From assembly GCA_947482825.1 (NCBI GenBank), contig CANKMT010000034.1, positions 1 to 50,842 on the forward strand: a stretch of 50,842 nt of DNA, in the 5' to 3' direction. A program made the position numbers and the translations under genes. This document shows positions 33,900-43,949 of this stretch, piece after piece. The notes under the pieces were generated by a model. That model saw only the letters and a program-made list of their open reading frames with translations, did not search any database and was not told where the DNA came from. This DNA comes from Betaproteobacteria bacterium. GTDB taxonomy: Bacteria; Pseudomonadota; Gammaproteobacteria; Burkholderiales; SG8-39. Position 1 is the first letter of the stretch. Every line of letters starts with the position of its first letter.

Positions 33900-34892
33900 A
33901 TGGGTTCCAGGCTGCCAGTGATCGCGCTTACCACAGGGGAACCGGCGGGAATCGGGCCGGACCTCGCGCTCCAGCTGGCGCGCGCGCAGTTCCCCGCGCG
34001 CATCGTCGCCATCGGCGATGAAACGATGATGGCCGAGCGGGCTCGCGCGCTCGGGCTCGATGTGCGGTTGCGGCGCCGCTCCGCCGGCGACCTGCCGCTG
34101 TCCGATGGGCTCGAAATCGACCACGTGCCGCTTGCACGCGCGGTGCGTCCGGGGCAGCTCGATCCCGCCAATGGGCCCTATGTCCTGGCGGTCCTCGATC
34201 GGGCTATCGAAGGTTGCCTCTCGGACGAATTCGACGCAATGGTCACCGCGCCGGTCCACAAGGGCGCGATCAACGATGCCGGCATCCCTTTCACCGGGCA
34301 CACCGAATTCCTCGCCCAGCGCACCGGCACCGATCACGTGGTCATGATGCTGGTCGGCGGAGGCTTGCGCGTGGCGCTGGCGACCACCCATCTCTCTCTT
34401 GCCGATGTGCCGCGCGCGATCACGCGCGAAAGCCTCACCGCGACGCTCAGGGTGCTCGACAAGGCCCTGCGGGAGCAGTTTGGTATCGCGAGGCCGCGGA
34501 TCCTCGTGTCCGGGCTCAATCCGCACAGCGGGGAATCCGGGCACCTCGGGCGCGAGGAGATCGAAGTCATCGAGCCCGTGATCGCGGCGCTCGGCGCCGA
34601 GGGTCTCGCGATCGAAGGCCCGATCCCGGCCGACACGCTTTTCGTTCCGGCCCGGCTGCAACGCGCCGATTGCGCGCTGGCGATGTACCACGACCAGGGC
34701 CTGCCGGTGCTCAAGTACGCGAGCTTCGGCCGCGGGGTCAACGTCACACTCGGGCTCCCGATCGTGCGGACGTCCGTTGACCACGGCACCGCGCTCGATC
34801 TGGCCGGCACGGGCCGGGCCGAGGCGGGAAGCCTCGCCGAGGCGCTCAAGCTGGCCATCGAGATCGTCCGCGCGCGAAAGCGCTCGGACTAG
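33900..34892 (+). CDS. pdxA: 4-hydroxythreonine-4-phosphate dehydrogenase
   Basis: PdxA oxidises 4-phosphohydroxy-threonine in pyridoxal-phosphate synthesis (DXP-dependent route). The 330-residue protein has VIALTTGEPAGIGPDLALQ, VTAPVHKGAINDAGIPFTGHTEFLA with metal ligands, ATTHLSLADVP, and the C-terminal YHDQGLPVLKY and GLPIVRTSVDHGTA. ATG 33900 is chosen, with an AAAGGGG site upstream; GTG 33894 is in phase but too close to that site. The surA-pdxA-rsmA order matches E. coli. Confidence 0.97.
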   Translation: MGSRLPVIALTTGEPAGIGPDLALQLARAQFPARIVAIGDETMMAERARALGLDVRLRRRSAGDLPLSDGLEIDHVPLARAVRPGQLDPANGPYVLAVLDRAIEGCLSDEFDAMVTAPVHKGAINDAGIPFTGHTEFLAQRTGTDHVVMMLVGGGLRVALATTHLSLADVPRAITRESLTATLRVLDKALREQFGIARPRILVSGLNPHSGESGHLGREEIEVIEPVIAALGAEGLAIEGPIPADTLFVPARLQRADCALAMYHDQGLPVLKYASFGRGVNVTLGLPIVRTSVDHGTALDLAGTGRAEAGSLAEALKLAIEIVRARKRSD

Positions 34893-34905
34893 GCGCGCGG
34901 GCGCG

Positions 34906-35715
34906 ATGCACGACGCCCCGCGCCATGTCCCGCGCAAACGGTTCGGCCAGCATTTTCTGCACGACCAGCACTACCTGGCGCGCATCGTCGCGGCAATCGA
35001 CCCCCGGCAAGGCGACGCGCTGGTCGAGATCGGGCCGGGCGAAGGCGCGCTCACGCGACCGCTGCTCGAGCGACTTTCCGCGCTCACTGTCATCGAGATC
35101 GACCGGGATCTTGCTGCCGGGCTCTCGGCCGGGTTCGCGCCTGACCGATTGCAGGTCGTCATCGCCGACGCACTCGACTTCGATTTCGCTGCGCTGCCGG
35201 CAAACCTGCGCGTGGTCGGCAACCTTCCCTACAACGTGTCCACGCCGCTGCTTTTCCACCTGGCCGGTTTCGCCGACCGGGTGCGCGACATGCATTTCAT
35301 GCTGCAGCTCGAGGTGGTCGACCGGATGGCCGCGGCGCATTCGACGCCGGAGTACGGGCGGCTGTCGGTCATGCTGCAGCGGCGGTTCAGGATCGAGCGG
35401 CTTTTCAAGGTGCCGCCGGGCGCTTTCAGGCCGCCGCCCAAGGTGGAGTCGGCGGTGGTGCGGCTTACGCCGCGGCCGGCCAGCGAACTCCAGCCGGTGG
35501 ACCCGAAACTGTTCGCCACCGTGGTCACGCGCGCTTTCGGGGCGCGCAGAAAAACGCTGCGCAATGCGCTCGGCTCGCTCATCGACACAGCGGGCCTCGA
35601 GCGTCTGGGCATCGACGCGGGCCTGCGGCCGGAAAACCTCGCGCCCGCCGATTATATAAAAATCGCTATTTCAATTGGCCTGGAAGGCGCGCCATTGTTG
35701 AATCCGCCGAAATAA
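34906..35715 (+). CDS. rsmA: 16S rRNA adenine dimethyltransferase RsmA (KsgA)
   Basis: RsmA dimethylates two adjacent adenines (1518 and 1519) near the 3' end of 16S rRNA. The 269-residue protein has KRFGQHFLHD, the SAM loop VEIGPGEGALTRPLLE, the acidic IEIDRD, and the catalytic NLPYNVSTPLL at about residues 106-116. The C-terminal rRNA-binding part includes PPGAFRPPPKVESAVVRL and FGARRKTLRNAL. It is the last gene of the lptD-surA-pdxA-rsmA run and converges with gloA, ten bases apart; no clear terminator is visible there. Confidence 0.97.
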   Translation: MHDAPRHVPRKRFGQHFLHDQHYLARIVAAIDPRQGDALVEIGPGEGALTRPLLERLSALTVIEIDRDLAAGLSAGFAPDRLQVVIADALDFDFAALPANLRVVGNLPYNVSTPLLFHLAGFADRVRDMHFMLQLEVVDRMAAAHSTPEYGRLSVMLQRRFRIERLFKVPPGAFRPPPKVESAVVRLTPRPASELQPVDPKLFATVVTRAFGARRKTLRNALGSLIDTAGLERLGIDAGLRPENLAPADYIKIAISIGLEGAPLLNPPK

Positions 35716-35725
35716 ATGTTTCGAA

Positions 35726-36115
35726 TTACTGCGGTTTTCTCTCGATGAACTCGATCTTGTAGCCGTCCGGGTCCTCGACGAAGGCGATCATCGTCGCGCC
35801 GAACTTGACCGGGCCGGGTTCGCGCGTCACCTTCCCGCCGCTGGACCGGACCTCGTTGCAGGCCTTCACGACATCGGGCACTTCGATGGCGAGGTGGCCG
35901 AATGCGCTGCCGAGGTCGTATTTTTCGGTGCCGTAGTTGTACGTCAGCTCAATGACCGTGTTGCCCGACTCCTCGCCGTAACCGACGAACGCCAGCGTGT
36001 ACTTGCCGTCGGGCACGTCGCGCTGGCGCAGGACTCGCATGCCGAGGACCTTGGTGTAGAAGCCGATCGACCGCTCCAGGTTGCCGACGCGAAGCATGGT
36101 GTGCAGGTAACGCAT
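35726..36115 (-). CDS. gloA: Lactoylglutathione lyase (glyoxalase I)
   Basis: GloA isomerises the hemithioacetal of methylglyoxal and glutathione to lactoylglutathione. The 129-residue protein has two vicinal-oxygen-chelate half domains: [25 protein letters not shown] with the first histidine ligand, [16 protein letters not shown] with a glutamate ligand, [11 protein letters not shown] with the second histidine, and [13 protein letters not shown] with the last glutamate. The ligand set H, E, H, E is complete and fits the nickel-type bacterial enzyme. Glutathione use agrees with the glutaredoxin in this window. Confidence 0.96.
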   Translation of the reverse strand: MRYLHTMLRVGNLERSIGFYTKVLGMRVLRQRDVPDGKYTLAFVGYGEESGNTVIELTYNYGTEKYDLGSAFGHLAIEVPDVVKACNEVRSSGGKVTREPGPVKFGATMIAFVEDPDGYKIEFIERKPQ

Positions 36116-36124
36116 GGTGTGTCC

Positions 36125-36892
36125 TCAGAAGATGGGCAGGGCCGCGGCGGCCAGGTCGAGCCTTTGGCGCGCCGAACGGCAGTCAGGATACAGCGACTCG
36201 ACGACTTCCCAGAAACGCGGCGAGTGATTCAGCTCGACGAGGTGGGCGACCTCGTGCGCCACGACATAGTCGGCAAGCCCGGGTTCGACATGCACGAGGC
36301 GCCAGGAAAGGCGGATGCGCCCGTCCTGCGTGCACACGCCCCACTGGGTGCGCGCGTTGGAAATGCTGACCCGCGGCCCGGGCAGGCCGAGCCGCGCGGC
36401 GTAGTGGGCCGCGCGGGGCGCAAGGCTTTCCAATGCGTGCGCCTTCAGCCAGCGGACAATCTCGAGCTTGACGCGCTGGCTTTCCTGGGGCGTTCGGATG
36501 CGAACCACGAGTCGATCGGCCGACAGCTCGACGCGCTTTTCGCCCTGGGCCAGCGCCAGGAGCACGTTGTGCCCCCGCACTGGGATGGATTCGCCTTCGA
36601 CTCCGGCGATCCGAGCGGGCCGGCCGGCCTTCGACCATTCGTCGAGCTTGGCGAGGATCCAGCGCGATTTCTCGAGCAGGAATTTTTCGACCTCGATCCA
36701 CGGCGCGTAGTGCGGGGCGGTCACCGCCAACCCGTACGAGTCGATTGAAATGCCGATGGTGCGCCTGCGAGAGCGCAAAAACCTGAAGGCGACGATGCGC
36801 GGCCCGAGCTGCACCAGGCGGCGCGTCCCGGCTTCGCGTGGATCGCTTGCGGCATCCTGCCCGAAGAGGGTCAGCTGCTGCGGGGCGGGCAT
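36125..36892 (-). CDS. YgjP-like metal-dependent hydrolase (M48/SprT-like fold)
   Basis: The 255-residue protein contains the zinc motif HEVAH at residues 213-217 followed by a third ligand candidate in NHSPRFW (H223). This is the YgjP/DUF45 family. The preceding ISNARTQWGVCTQDGRIRLSWRL is typical of it. No signal peptide is seen, so it is cytosolic. Substrate unknown. I chose the ATG at 36892, which lies inside the end of plsC (22-base overlap), suggesting coupling; the N-terminal MPAPQQLTLFG is short and polar. Confidence 0.88.
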   Translation of the reverse strand: MPAPQQLTLFGQDAASDPREAGTRRLVQLGPRIVAFRFLRSRRRTIGISIDSYGLAVTAPHYAPWIEVEKFLLEKSRWILAKLDEWSKAGRPARIAGVEGESIPVRGHNVLLALAQGEKRVELSADRLVVRIRTPQESQRVKLEIVRWLKAHALESLAPRAAHYAARLGLPGPRVSISNARTQWGVCTQDGRIRLSWRLVHVEPGLADYVVAHEVAHLVELNHSPRFWEVVESLYPDCRSARQRLDLAAAALPIF

Positions 36893-37590
36893 AGTTCTTC
36901 CTGTTGTGTCTCGATCCAGCTTTCCACCTCGGCGTTGATTGCGGCCGGATCGCGTCCCTGGGTGGCGATCGCGGGTCCGATGCGCAGCGTAATCGTGCCC
37001 GGCCGCTTGAGGAACGCGTTCTTCGGCCAGTAAAGCCCGGCGTTGTGAGCCACCGGGACCACTGGCGCGCCGGTCTGCACTGCGAGCCAGGCGCCGCCCG
37101 GCTGGTATTTCCTGCGAGTGCCAGGTTTCACGCGAGTGCCTTCGGGAAAAATCACGACCCAGAATCCTTGCAAGATCCGTTCCTTGCCCAGTCGCGCGAG
37201 TTGGCGCAGGGCCGCGCGCCCGTTCGAGCGGTCGATCGCGATCGGGCTCATCATCGCCAGACCCCAGCCGAAGAACGGGATCCACAGCAGTTCTCTCTTC
37301 AGCACGTGGACCTGCGGCGGGAACACCGTCTGGAAGGCGAGCGTCTCCCACGCCGACTGGTGCTTCGAAAGGATCACGCTGGGCTGGCCCGGCAGGTTCT
37401 CACGGCCTTCGATCCTGTAGTCGAGGCCGCAGACCGTCCGCGCGACCGCCAGCATGATCTTCGACCAGCCCGAAATCACGCGGAAGCGCGCCATCGGCGA
37501 AAGGGGAAAAGTCAGCACCGAAAGGAGAGCGTAGGGAATGGTGACGACGATGAGCGCGGCGGCAAAAAGCGCCGAGCGCAGGACGATCAT
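36871..37590 (-). CDS. plsC: 1-acyl-sn-glycerol-3-phosphate acyltransferase
   Basis: PlsC adds the second acyl chain to lysophosphatidic acid in phospholipid synthesis. The 239-residue protein has an N-terminal membrane helix (about residues 5-28), the acyltransferase block SKHQSAWE and FPEGTR at residues 148-153. The catalytic HX4D motif reads H77-Q-S-A-W-E82, with glutamate in place of aspartate; I recall this variant in related proteobacterial enzymes, so activity is still likely. The ATG overlaps the gmhB stop by four bases. Confidence 0.92.
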   Translation of the reverse strand: MIVLRSALFAAALIVVTIPYALLSVLTFPLSPMARFRVISGWSKIMLAVARTVCGLDYRIEGRENLPGQPSVILSKHQSAWETLAFQTVFPPQVHVLKRELLWIPFFGWGLAMMSPIAIDRSNGRAALRQLARLGKERILQGFWVVIFPEGTRVKPGTRRKYQPGGAWLAVQTGAPVVPVAHNAGLYWPKNAFLKRPGTITLRIGPAIATQGRDPAAINAEVESWIETQQEELCPPRSS

Positions 37591-38144
37591 GCGGGTCGAT
37601 GCTCCGTTCGTTGCTCGGCCACGTGTGCGGCGAAGGCGGCCAGGTCGGCGAACACTTCGGTCCCCTCGGGCAGCCCGCCTGCTTCGCGCGTCTTCCTGCC
37701 TTTGCCGGTCAGCACGAGGACCGGGCGGGCACCCGCAGCCGCGGCCGCCTGCAGGTCACGGAGCGAGTCGCCGACGAATGAAACGCCCGCGAGGGGGATA
37801 TTCAGGCGCCGTTCGATTTCGAGCAGCATGCCGGGCTTGGGCTTCCTGCACTCGCAGCTGGCGTCCGCGGCATGCGGACAGAAGAAGATCGCTTCGATCC
37901 GCCCGCCGGCCTGGGTGACCGCCTTGTGCATGGCGTCGTGGATCGCGTTGAGGGTGCTGGTGTCGAAAAGGCCGCGTGCAATCCCCGACTGGTTGGTCGC
38001 CACCACGATGCGCCATCCGCCCTGGGTCAGCCGCGCGATCGCCTCGATGCTGCCCTTGATCGGCTTCCATTCCGACGGCGACTTGATGTACTGGTCGCTG
38101 TCCTGGTTGATGACCCCGTCGCGGTCGAGCATCAGGAGCTTCAT
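37587..38144 (-). CDS. gmhB: D-glycero-beta-D-manno-heptose-1,7-bisphosphate 7-phosphatase
   Basis: GmhB removes the 7-phosphate in the synthesis of ADP-heptose for the LPS core. The 185-residue HAD-family protein has the nucleophile pair in [11 protein letters not shown] (D7 and D9), [12 protein letters not shown], the zinc-binding [19 protein letters not shown], and [12 protein letters not shown]. The zinc-loop cysteines are complete. It overlaps glyS upstream and plsC downstream by four bases each, an arrangement often seen in betaproteobacteria. Confidence 0.95.
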   Translation of the reverse strand: MKLLMLDRDGVINQDSDQYIKSPSEWKPIKGSIEAIARLTQGGWRIVVATNQSGIARGLFDTSTLNAIHDAMHKAVTQAGGRIEAIFFCPHAADASCECRKPKPGMLLEIERRLNIPLAGVSFVGDSLRDLQAAAAAGARPVLVLTGKGRKTREAGGLPEGTEVFADLAAFAAHVAEQRTEHRPA

Positions 38145-40192
38145 GCGGCGAGCTTGGAGATGTCGGCCACGCGGTTCATCAGCGTGTCGAGCTGGCCGAG
38201 GAGGGCCAGGCGGTTGGCCCGCAGGTTCGCGTCCTCGGCGTTGACCATGACGTCGTCGAAGAACTTGTCGACCTCGGCGCGCATTCCCGCGAGCAGATGC
38301 AGCGCATTGCCGTAGTCGAGCGCGTCGATGCTCGACTGGATCTTCGGCGCAAGGGCGCCCACCGACCCGAAGAGCGCTTTTTCCGCGGGCTCGCGCAGCA
38401 GGGCTTCGGTGGCGATGGTGGAATGCGCGTCCGACTTTTTCAGGATGTTGCGGATGCGCTTGTTGGCAGCCGCGAGGCTCGCGGCTTCCGGCAGCTTGCG
38501 AAAGCTTCGCACCGCGTCCAATCGCGCAGTCACCAGGTCGATGCGCTGGGGCGCCTGGCTCGCGACCGCCTCGATTTCGTCGATGGCGTAGCCGTGGTCC
38601 TTGAGGAGGTTGCGCAGCCTTTCGAGCATGAACGCATAGACGGCGCCGGCCGCCGTTGCCGGCAGCTTCGAAGCCGGGAAAACCGAAGCGGCGTCCTGCA
38701 ACAAGGTGTCCAGCGCAAGCGGAAGCTTCGCCTCGATGAGGATGCGCAATGTGCCGAGCGCGTGGCGCCGCAGGGCGAACGGGTCTTTGTCGCCGGTCGG
38801 TGCGCCGCCGATCCCGAAAATGCCGACAAGGGTGTCCAGCTTGTCGGCGAGCGCCACCGCCGCAGCCACTGGGCCTTCGGGCAGGCGATCCCCGGCAAAC
38901 TTCGGCCGGTAGTGCGCCTCGATCGCATCGGCAACGACGGCCGGCTCGCCATCGTGCAATGCGTAGTAGCGCCCCATGGTGCCCTGCAGTTCCGGGAATT
39001 CGCCCACCATGCCGGTGAGGAGGTCGGCTTTGGCGAGCCAGGCCGCGCGCTCGGCAAGGGCCGCATCGGCGCCCAGCCTGCGCGCGATCCTGCCCGCGAG
39101 GAGTTGGATGCGTTCGCTTCGCTCGAGCTGGGTGCCAAGCTTGTTGTGGTACACGACGTGCCCGAGTTGCGGCACCCGGGACTCGAGCCTCGCCTTGCGG
39201 TCCTGGTCGTAGAAGAAGCGCGCGTCTTCCAGGCGCGGGCGCACCACGCGTTGGTTGCCGCCGATGATGTGTGAGGGATCGGCAAGGTCCATGTTCGACA
39301 CGATCAGGAATTTTGGCAGCAGCTTTCCCGCGGCGTCGAACAGGGGAAAGTACTTCTGGTTCTGCCGCATCGTGAGGATCAGGCACTCCTGAGGCACTTC
39401 GAGAAAGTGCGGTTCGAACGCCCCCGTGTAGACCGCCGGGTATTCAACCAGCGCAGCGACTTCGTCGAGGAGGTCGGCGTATTCTCCCAACTTCGCGCCG
39501 TAACGCGCGGCTTCCTTCGCGAGCGCCGTGTCGATCATCGCTTTGCGTTCGCCGAAATCGGCGACGACCTTGCCTTCATTGCGCAGGCGCGACTCGTACT
39601 CCCCCGCGCTCGCAAGCACGATGTCGCCAGAACCCATGAACCGGTGCCCGCGAGTGGCGTTGCCGGACTCGAGTCCGAGCACGTTGCCTGGCACGACCCG
39701 CATGCCGTGCATCATGACGAGCTTGTGCACAGGGCGGACGAATTGCGCGTCGCCATCGCCCCAGCGCATGACCTTTGGGATCGGGAGCTTGCGAAGCGAG
39801 TCCGTAACGATCCCCGCAAGCACCGAATCGATATCGGCGCCCGGAACGCGGACTCGCGCGGCGACGACGAGTCCCTTCGACGTTTCCTGGCGCTCAAGAG
39901 CTTCGGGTGCAACACCATGCTTTTTCGCAAAGCCTGCGATAGCCGCGGGCGGCGCTTTCTCCGAAGGACCGGTTTCGACTTTCTCGCGATCCTGCGCCTT
40001 TGCGATGACTTGCGGGACCAGGACGCCGATCCGGCGCGGCGTGGCAAACACGCGATGGTCGGACGCGTCGGATTTCAACTGGTGCGCGGCAAGGCCAGCC
40101 GTTACGCCCTGTGCGAATGAGCCGGCGAGGCGCGCGAGGGATTTCGGGGGGAGCTCCTCGGTGAGCAGTTCGACGAGCAGCGTGGCCTGCAT
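38141..40192 (-). CDS. glyS: Glycyl-tRNA synthetase beta subunit
   Basis: With GlyQ, this subunit forms the alpha2-beta2 (bacterial-type) glycyl-tRNA synthetase. The 683-residue protein starts [16 protein letters not shown], has [34 protein letters not shown] in its usual [12 protein letters not shown] form, [21 protein letters not shown], and an HD-like and anticodon-binding C-terminus ([14 protein letters not shown]). The gene begins on the base next to the glyQ stop codon. Confidence 0.98.
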   Translation of the reverse strand: MQATLLVELLTEELPPKSLARLAGSFAQGVTAGLAAHQLKSDASDHRVFATPRRIGVLVPQVIAKAQDREKVETGPSEKAPPAAIAGFAKKHGVAPEALERQETSKGLVVAARVRVPGADIDSVLAGIVTDSLRKLPIPKVMRWGDGDAQFVRPVHKLVMMHGMRVVPGNVLGLESGNATRGHRFMGSGDIVLASAGEYESRLRNEGKVVADFGERKAMIDTALAKEAARYGAKLGEYADLLDEVAALVEYPAVYTGAFEPHFLEVPQECLILTMRQNQKYFPLFDAAGKLLPKFLIVSNMDLADPSHIIGGNQRVVRPRLEDARFFYDQDRKARLESRVPQLGHVVYHNKLGTQLERSERIQLLAGRIARRLGADAALAERAAWLAKADLLTGMVGEFPELQGTMGRYYALHDGEPAVVADAIEAHYRPKFAGDRLPEGPVAAAVALADKLDTLVGIFGIGGAPTGDKDPFALRRHALGTLRILIEAKLPLALDTLLQDAASVFPASKLPATAAGAVYAFMLERLRNLLKDHGYAIDEIEAVASQAPQRIDLVTARLDAVRSFRKLPEAASLAAANKRIRNILKKSDAHSTIATEALLREPAEKALFGSVGALAPKIQSSIDALDYGNALHLLAGMRAEVDKFFDDVMVNAEDANLRANRLALLGQLDTLMNRVADISKLAA

Positions 40193-41080
40193 CTAGGCGG
40201 CCTGTGCGGATTTGGCCAGCAAGGGAAAGCCCAGCGCTTCACGCGAATCGTGGTAAGCCTGCGCTACCAATCGGGACAAAGCGCGCACGCGGCCGATATA
40301 CGCGGCTCGCTCGGTCACCGAGATCGCGCCCCTCGCATCGAGGAGGTTGAAAGTGTGCGAGCATTTCATGACCATCTCGTAGGCCGGCAATGCGAGCCCC
40401 GCGCCGATCAGGCGCCTGGCTTCGCCCTCGAAGTCGGTGAACAGGCGCAGCAGGAGTTCCACGTTCGCGTGCTCGAAGTTGTATTTCGACTGCTCGACTT
40501 CGTTCTGGTGGTAGACGTCGCCGTAGCTCACGCCCGGCGTCCATACGAGGTCGTAGACGCTTTCCTTGTCCTGCAGGTACATGGCAAGTCGCTCTAGGCC
40601 GTAAGTGATTTCACCCAGCACCGGCTTGCAGGCAAGGCTGCCGACCTCCTGGAAGTAGGTGAACTGGGTCACCTCCATGCCGTCGAGCCAGACTTCCCAT
40701 CCGAGGCCCCACGCGCCGAGCGTCGGGGACTCCCAGTCGTCTTCGACGAAGCGGATGTCGTGCACCTTGGGATCGACCCCGATCGCGTACAGCGACTCCA
40801 GGTACAGGTCCTGGATATTCGCGGGCGACGGCTTGAGCGCCACCTGGTACTGGTAATAGTGCTGCAGGCGGTTCGGGTTCTCGCCATAGCGGCCGTCCTT
40901 CGGGCGGCGCGAGGGCTGCACATAGGCCGCGCGCCAGGGTTCGGGCCCGATCGCCCGTAGGAAAGTCGCCGTGTGGAATGTGCCCGCGCCCACTTCCATG
41001 TCGTAGGGCTGCAACAGCGCGCAGCCGTGCTGGTCCCAGAAGTGGTTGAGTCGCAGGATGAGTTGCTGGAAGGTAAGCAT
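40193..41080 (-). CDS. glyQ: Glycyl-tRNA synthetase alpha subunit
   Basis: GlyQ is the catalytic subunit that forms glycyl-adenylate. The 295-residue protein has the class II motifs [55 protein letters not shown] and [13 protein letters not shown], and ends with the usual helical tail ([18 protein letters not shown]). glyS follows without a gap, so the two are made in equal amounts. The 59-base gap to lnt upstream holds no obvious promoter. Confidence 0.98.
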   Translation of the reverse strand: MLTFQQLILRLNHFWDQHGCALLQPYDMEVGAGTFHTATFLRAIGPEPWRAAYVQPSRRPKDGRYGENPNRLQHYYQYQVALKPSPANIQDLYLESLYAIGVDPKVHDIRFVEDDWESPTLGAWGLGWEVWLDGMEVTQFTYFQEVGSLACKPVLGEITYGLERLAMYLQDKESVYDLVWTPGVSYGDVYHQNEVEQSKYNFEHANVELLLRLFTDFEGEARRLIGAGLALPAYEMVMKCSHTFNLLDARGAISVTERAAYIGRVRALSRLVAQAYHDSREALGFPLLAKSAQAA

Positions 41081-41139
41081 AAGCGAGCCGGTGCGCAGGA
41101 AATCCGCACCGGTTGCGGCGCCGAAAAGTGAGCCGGAGT

Positions 41140-42636
41140 TTACCTTTTCCGCAGTGCGACGGATAGCGCGACCAGCAGCGCGGCAAGGGCCACGGCCAGC
41201 CAGTTGCCGACACGCACGAACAGGGTCGCACCGGCATAGCCGCTGACTTCGATGTCGAGCCGGCCCTCGGTGTACTGAGGCAATTGCGCGAGCACGCGCC
41301 CGCCGCGGTCGATCGCCGCGGTCATGCCGGTGTTGGTCGATGCGAGCATCGCCCGGCCGGTCTCGATCGTGCGCATGCGGGCCATCTGCAAGTGCTGGCC
41401 CGGTGCGAGCGAGTCCCCGAACCAGGCCATGTTGCTCACGTTCACGAGCAACGTCGCCTCGGGCAGCGGCCGGATGATCTCCTCGCCAAACACGTCTTCG
41501 TAGCAGATGTTGACGGCGACCTTTTGCCCGGCGATCGAGAGCGGCGGTTGCGTTGCCGCGCCACTGGAAAAATCCGACATCGGCACTTGGAGGATTTTCA
41601 CGATCCAGCCAAAACCGGGCAGCACGAACTCACCGAAGGGCACTAGATGGACCTTGCTGTAGACCTGCGAGGGCGATGTGCCCAGGCTGATGACCGAGTT
41701 GAAGAAGCTGGCCGGCCCGGTGCGGTACGGCACCCCGATAAGGATGTCGCCGCCATTGCGCCGCGCGACCGACTCCAGTCTCGCCAGGTAGGCCGGGTCC
41801 ACGCCATCGAGGAAGCGCGGCACCGCCGTCTCCGGCAACACGATGAGCTTTGCGCGGCTTGACGAGGCAAGCCGCTCATAGCTTTCCAGGGTCTTCGAGT
41901 AGCGGTCCGGATCGAACTTCATGTCCTGCGCAACGTTTCCCTGCAACAGGCTTGCCGTAAGCGGCGGGCCGGAAGGGTGCGTCCACTCGAGCGTGCGCAG
42001 GAACTCGCCGCCGCCCAGAAGCGCGACCAGCAACGCAAGCGGCATGACGCGCCTTGCCCCAGTGAGCGCCATCAGGAGCAGTCCCGCGCCAAGCATCGTC
42101 AGCAAGGAAACGCCGTAGACGCCGATCAATGGAGCGTAACCAGACAAGGGGGTATCGGTCGACGCGTAGCCGAGGACCAGCCACGGGAACCCCGTGTAAC
42201 CCAGGCCCCGAAGCATCTCGGCGAACATCCATAAGGCCGGTATGGCGCAGGCGACCCGAGCCTGCGCGTTCACTGGGAGGCGATGCTGCAAATAGCCCGC
42301 CAGCGCGAGCGGCCATGAAAGGAAAGCGCAATACAGGACGGTCGCGAACGCGGCGATCGGCGCGGGCATTCCACCGAACACCGAGAGGCTTACATAGACC
42401 CATGAAACACCAAGGGTGAAAAGCCCCATGCCGAATGCGAAACCGATCCATGCCGCATCCCGCGGGCGCGATGCGCCCAGCCAGAGATGGATGAGCAAGG
42501 CGGGGGAAGCAAGCGCGAGCGGAAAGACACCGACAGGCGCAAATGCGCCCGCCAGCGCGGCGCCGGCGAAGACTGCAATCAGGCGCGCGGCGCGGGGGTG
42601 CTCCTGCAGCCAGCCGCGCGAGAGGAACTGGGTCAA
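41140..42636 (-). CDS. lnt: Apolipoprotein N-acyltransferase
   Basis: Lnt adds the third acyl chain to lipoproteins in the inner membrane. The 498-residue protein has about six membrane helices before residue 210, a nitrilase-like periplasmic domain and a last membrane helix. The catalytic triad is visible: E269 in [13 protein letters not shown]328 in [12 protein letters not shown] and C378 in [11 protein letters not shown]. It overlaps corC by four bases, as in many proteobacteria (ybeX-lnt). Its substrates include lipoproteins such as the MltA in this window. Confidence 0.97.
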   Translation of the reverse strand: MTQFLSRGWLQEHPRAARLIAVFAGAALAGAFAPVGVFPLALASPALLIHLWLGASRPRDAAWIGFAFGMGLFTLGVSWVYVSLSVFGGMPAPIAAFATVLYCAFLSWPLALAGYLQHRLPVNAQARVACAIPALWMFAEMLRGLGYTGFPWLVLGYASTDTPLSGYAPLIGVYGVSLLTMLGAGLLLMALTGARRVMPLALLVALLGGGEFLRTLEWTHPSGPPLTASLLQGNVAQDMKFDPDRYSKTLESYERLASSSRAKLIVLPETAVPRFLDGVDPAYLARLESVARRNGGDILIGVPYRTGPASFFNSVISLGTSPSQVYSKVHLVPFGEFVLPGFGWIVKILQVPMSDFSSGAATQPPLSIAGQKVAVNICYEDVFGEEIIRPLPEATLLVNVSNMAWFGDSLAPGQHLQMARMRTIETGRAMLASTNTGMTAAIDRGGRVLAQLPQYTEGRLDIEVSGYAGATLFVRVGNWLAVALAALLVALSVALRKR

Positions 42637-43457
42637 GCCTTGGGCTTCTCGACGATCAGCGTGTAGACGCGCCGGCTGTCGGCGCGCAGCACCTGGATGC
42701 GCAGGCCTTCGAGCAGGACCGTCTCGCCGCGCTTGGGCAGCCGGCCGAGGTGGGCGATCACCAGGCCGCCGACGGTGTCGAAATCCTCGTCGCCGAAAGC
42801 CGTGCCGAAGGCGGCGTTGAAGTCGGCGATCTGGGTGAGCGCCTTGACCCGGTATCGGCCGCTCGACTCGAGGATGATATTGTCGCTCGCCTCGTCGAAA
42901 TCATATTCGTCTTCGATCTCGCCGACGATCTGCTCGAGCACGTCTTCGATGGTGACGAGCCCCGCCACGCCGCCGTATTCGTCGACGACGATCGCCATGT
43001 GGTTGCGGCTCGCGCGAAACTCGCGCAGCAGCACGTTCAGGCGCTTGGATTCGGGCACGAAGATCGCGGGCCGCAGCATTTCGCGGACGTTGAACTCCTC
43101 TTCGCCCGCGTAGTGCCGCAGGAGATCCTTGGCGAGAAGCACGCCGATGACGTCGTCGCGGTTTTCGCCGATCACCGGGAATCGCGAGTGCGCCGTCGAG
43201 ATCACCACTGGGATGAACTGCTCGATCGGCTCGTTGATGTCGATCACGTCCATCTGGGCGCGCGGGATCATGATGTCGCGCACCTGCATCTCGGACACGG
43301 TCATCGCGCCTTCGATGATCGACAGGGCATCTGCGTCGAGCAGGTTCTTCCGGTAGGCCGTGCGCAGCAACGCGACCAACTGGTCGCGGTCGGCCGGCTC
43401 GCGCAGGACGAGCGCGGCGAGCCGTTCCAGAAGCGTAGGTCGGTCGGTTTTGTTCAT
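42633..43457 (-). CDS. corC: CorC/YbeX-family protein with paired CBS domains
   Basis: The 274-residue protein has a CBS pair (from about VRDIMIPRAQMDVIDIN to YGGVAGLVTIEDVLEQIVGEIEDEYD) and a C-terminal transporter-associated CorC_HlyC domain (GRYRVKALTQIADFNAAFG, DTVGGLVIAHLGRLPKRGE). It lacks the membrane DUF21 domain. In E. coli the YbeX homologue is linked to magnesium/cobalt handling and ribosome maturation, and genes beside it (ybeY, phoH, miaB) are RNA-related. A TACAAT box lies nine bases upstream of the ATG. Confidence 0.92.
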   Translation of the reverse strand: MNKTDRPTLLERLAALVLREPADRDQLVALLRTAYRKNLLDADALSIIEGAMTVSEMQVRDIMIPRAQMDVIDINEPIEQFIPVVISTAHSRFPVIGENRDDVIGVLLAKDLLRHYAGEEEFNVREMLRPAIFVPESKRLNVLLREFRASRNHMAIVVDEYGGVAGLVTIEDVLEQIVGEIEDEYDFDEASDNIILESSGRYRVKALTQIADFNAAFGTAFGDEDFDTVGGLVIAHLGRLPKRGETVLLEGLRIQVLRADSRRVYTLIVEKPKA

Positions 43458-43466
43458 GCGGCCCTG

Positions 43467-43472
43467 ATTGTA
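43467..43472 (-). promoter_or_regulatory. -10 box close to the corC start
   Basis: Minus-strand TACAAT (43472-43467) lies nine bases before the corC ATG at 43457 and inside the 33-base gap after ybeY. Transcription would begin near 43460, leaving about three leader bases. GTGAGC 17 bases upstream is a weak -35. Confidence 0.45.
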
Positions 43473-43490
43473 CCGGGCCGGCCGGGGCGC

Positions 43491-43949
43491 TCACGCGACA
43501 TAGGGATTCGCGTGGCCGAGCGCCCTGAGGATTCGGATCTCGGCCCGCTCCATGCGGGCCGCCTCAGTCGCGCGGGCGTGGCCGTAGCCGCGCAAGTGAA
43601 GCATCGCGTGGACGGTGAGGTGCGCGTAGTGCGATTCAAGCGGCTTGCCTTGCTCGCGGGCCTCGCGAGCGATCACGGAAGGGCACAGCACGATGTCGCC
43701 AAGGCCGGGCTCGTATGCAAACGTGAGCACGTTGGTGGCGTAGTCTTTTCCACGATAGGCAAAGTTGAGCCGGCTCGCTTCGGCCGCTCCCACGAGTCGG
43801 ACAGTGACTTGCGTGGGACCCTTCGCCGCGGCAAGCACCCATTTGCGGAAGCGCGCTTGCGCCGGGACATTGCGCGCGCGGCTGGCATCCTGCAATCCGA
43901 CCCGGAGGTCACGGCGCCGGGTTTCGCTTCGCATGCTCTTCATAGGCAT
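43491..43949 (-). CDS. ybeY: Endoribonuclease YbeY (16S rRNA maturation)
   Basis: YbeY is a zinc ribonuclease needed for 16S rRNA 3'-end maturation and ribosome quality control. The 152-residue reading has the hallmark HAMLHLRGYGH at residues 114-124, with the three zinc histidines H114, H118 and H124, and YATNVLTFAYEPGLGDIVLC before it. The usual HGxLHLxGYDH has A and G in place of G and D here. The start is uncertain: ATG 43949, 43943 and 43934 are in phase, all inside the end of phoH, and none has a clear ribosome-binding site. Confidence 0.94.
   Translation of the reverse strand: MPMKSMRSETRRRDLRVGLQDASRARNVPAQARFRKWVLAAAKGPTQVTVRLVGAAEASRLNFAYRGKDYATNVLTFAYEPGLGDIVLCPSVIAREAREQGKPLESHYAHLTVHAMLHLRGYGHARATEAARMERAEIRILRALGHANPYVA

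Noticed and set aside
30254..34937. Very long open frames on the minus strand opposite lptD, surA and pdxA (over 900 codons each)
   Set aside because: They run antisense to genes with clear motifs, their translations are rich in R, A, G and H without domains, and such frames are expected in GC-rich DNA.
36871..37590. PlsC active site with E instead of D (H-Q-S-A-W-E) as a sign of an inactive enzyme
   Set aside because: FPEGTR and the rest of the fold are intact, and I recall this variant in related proteobacterial enzymes, so it is more likely a lineage feature.
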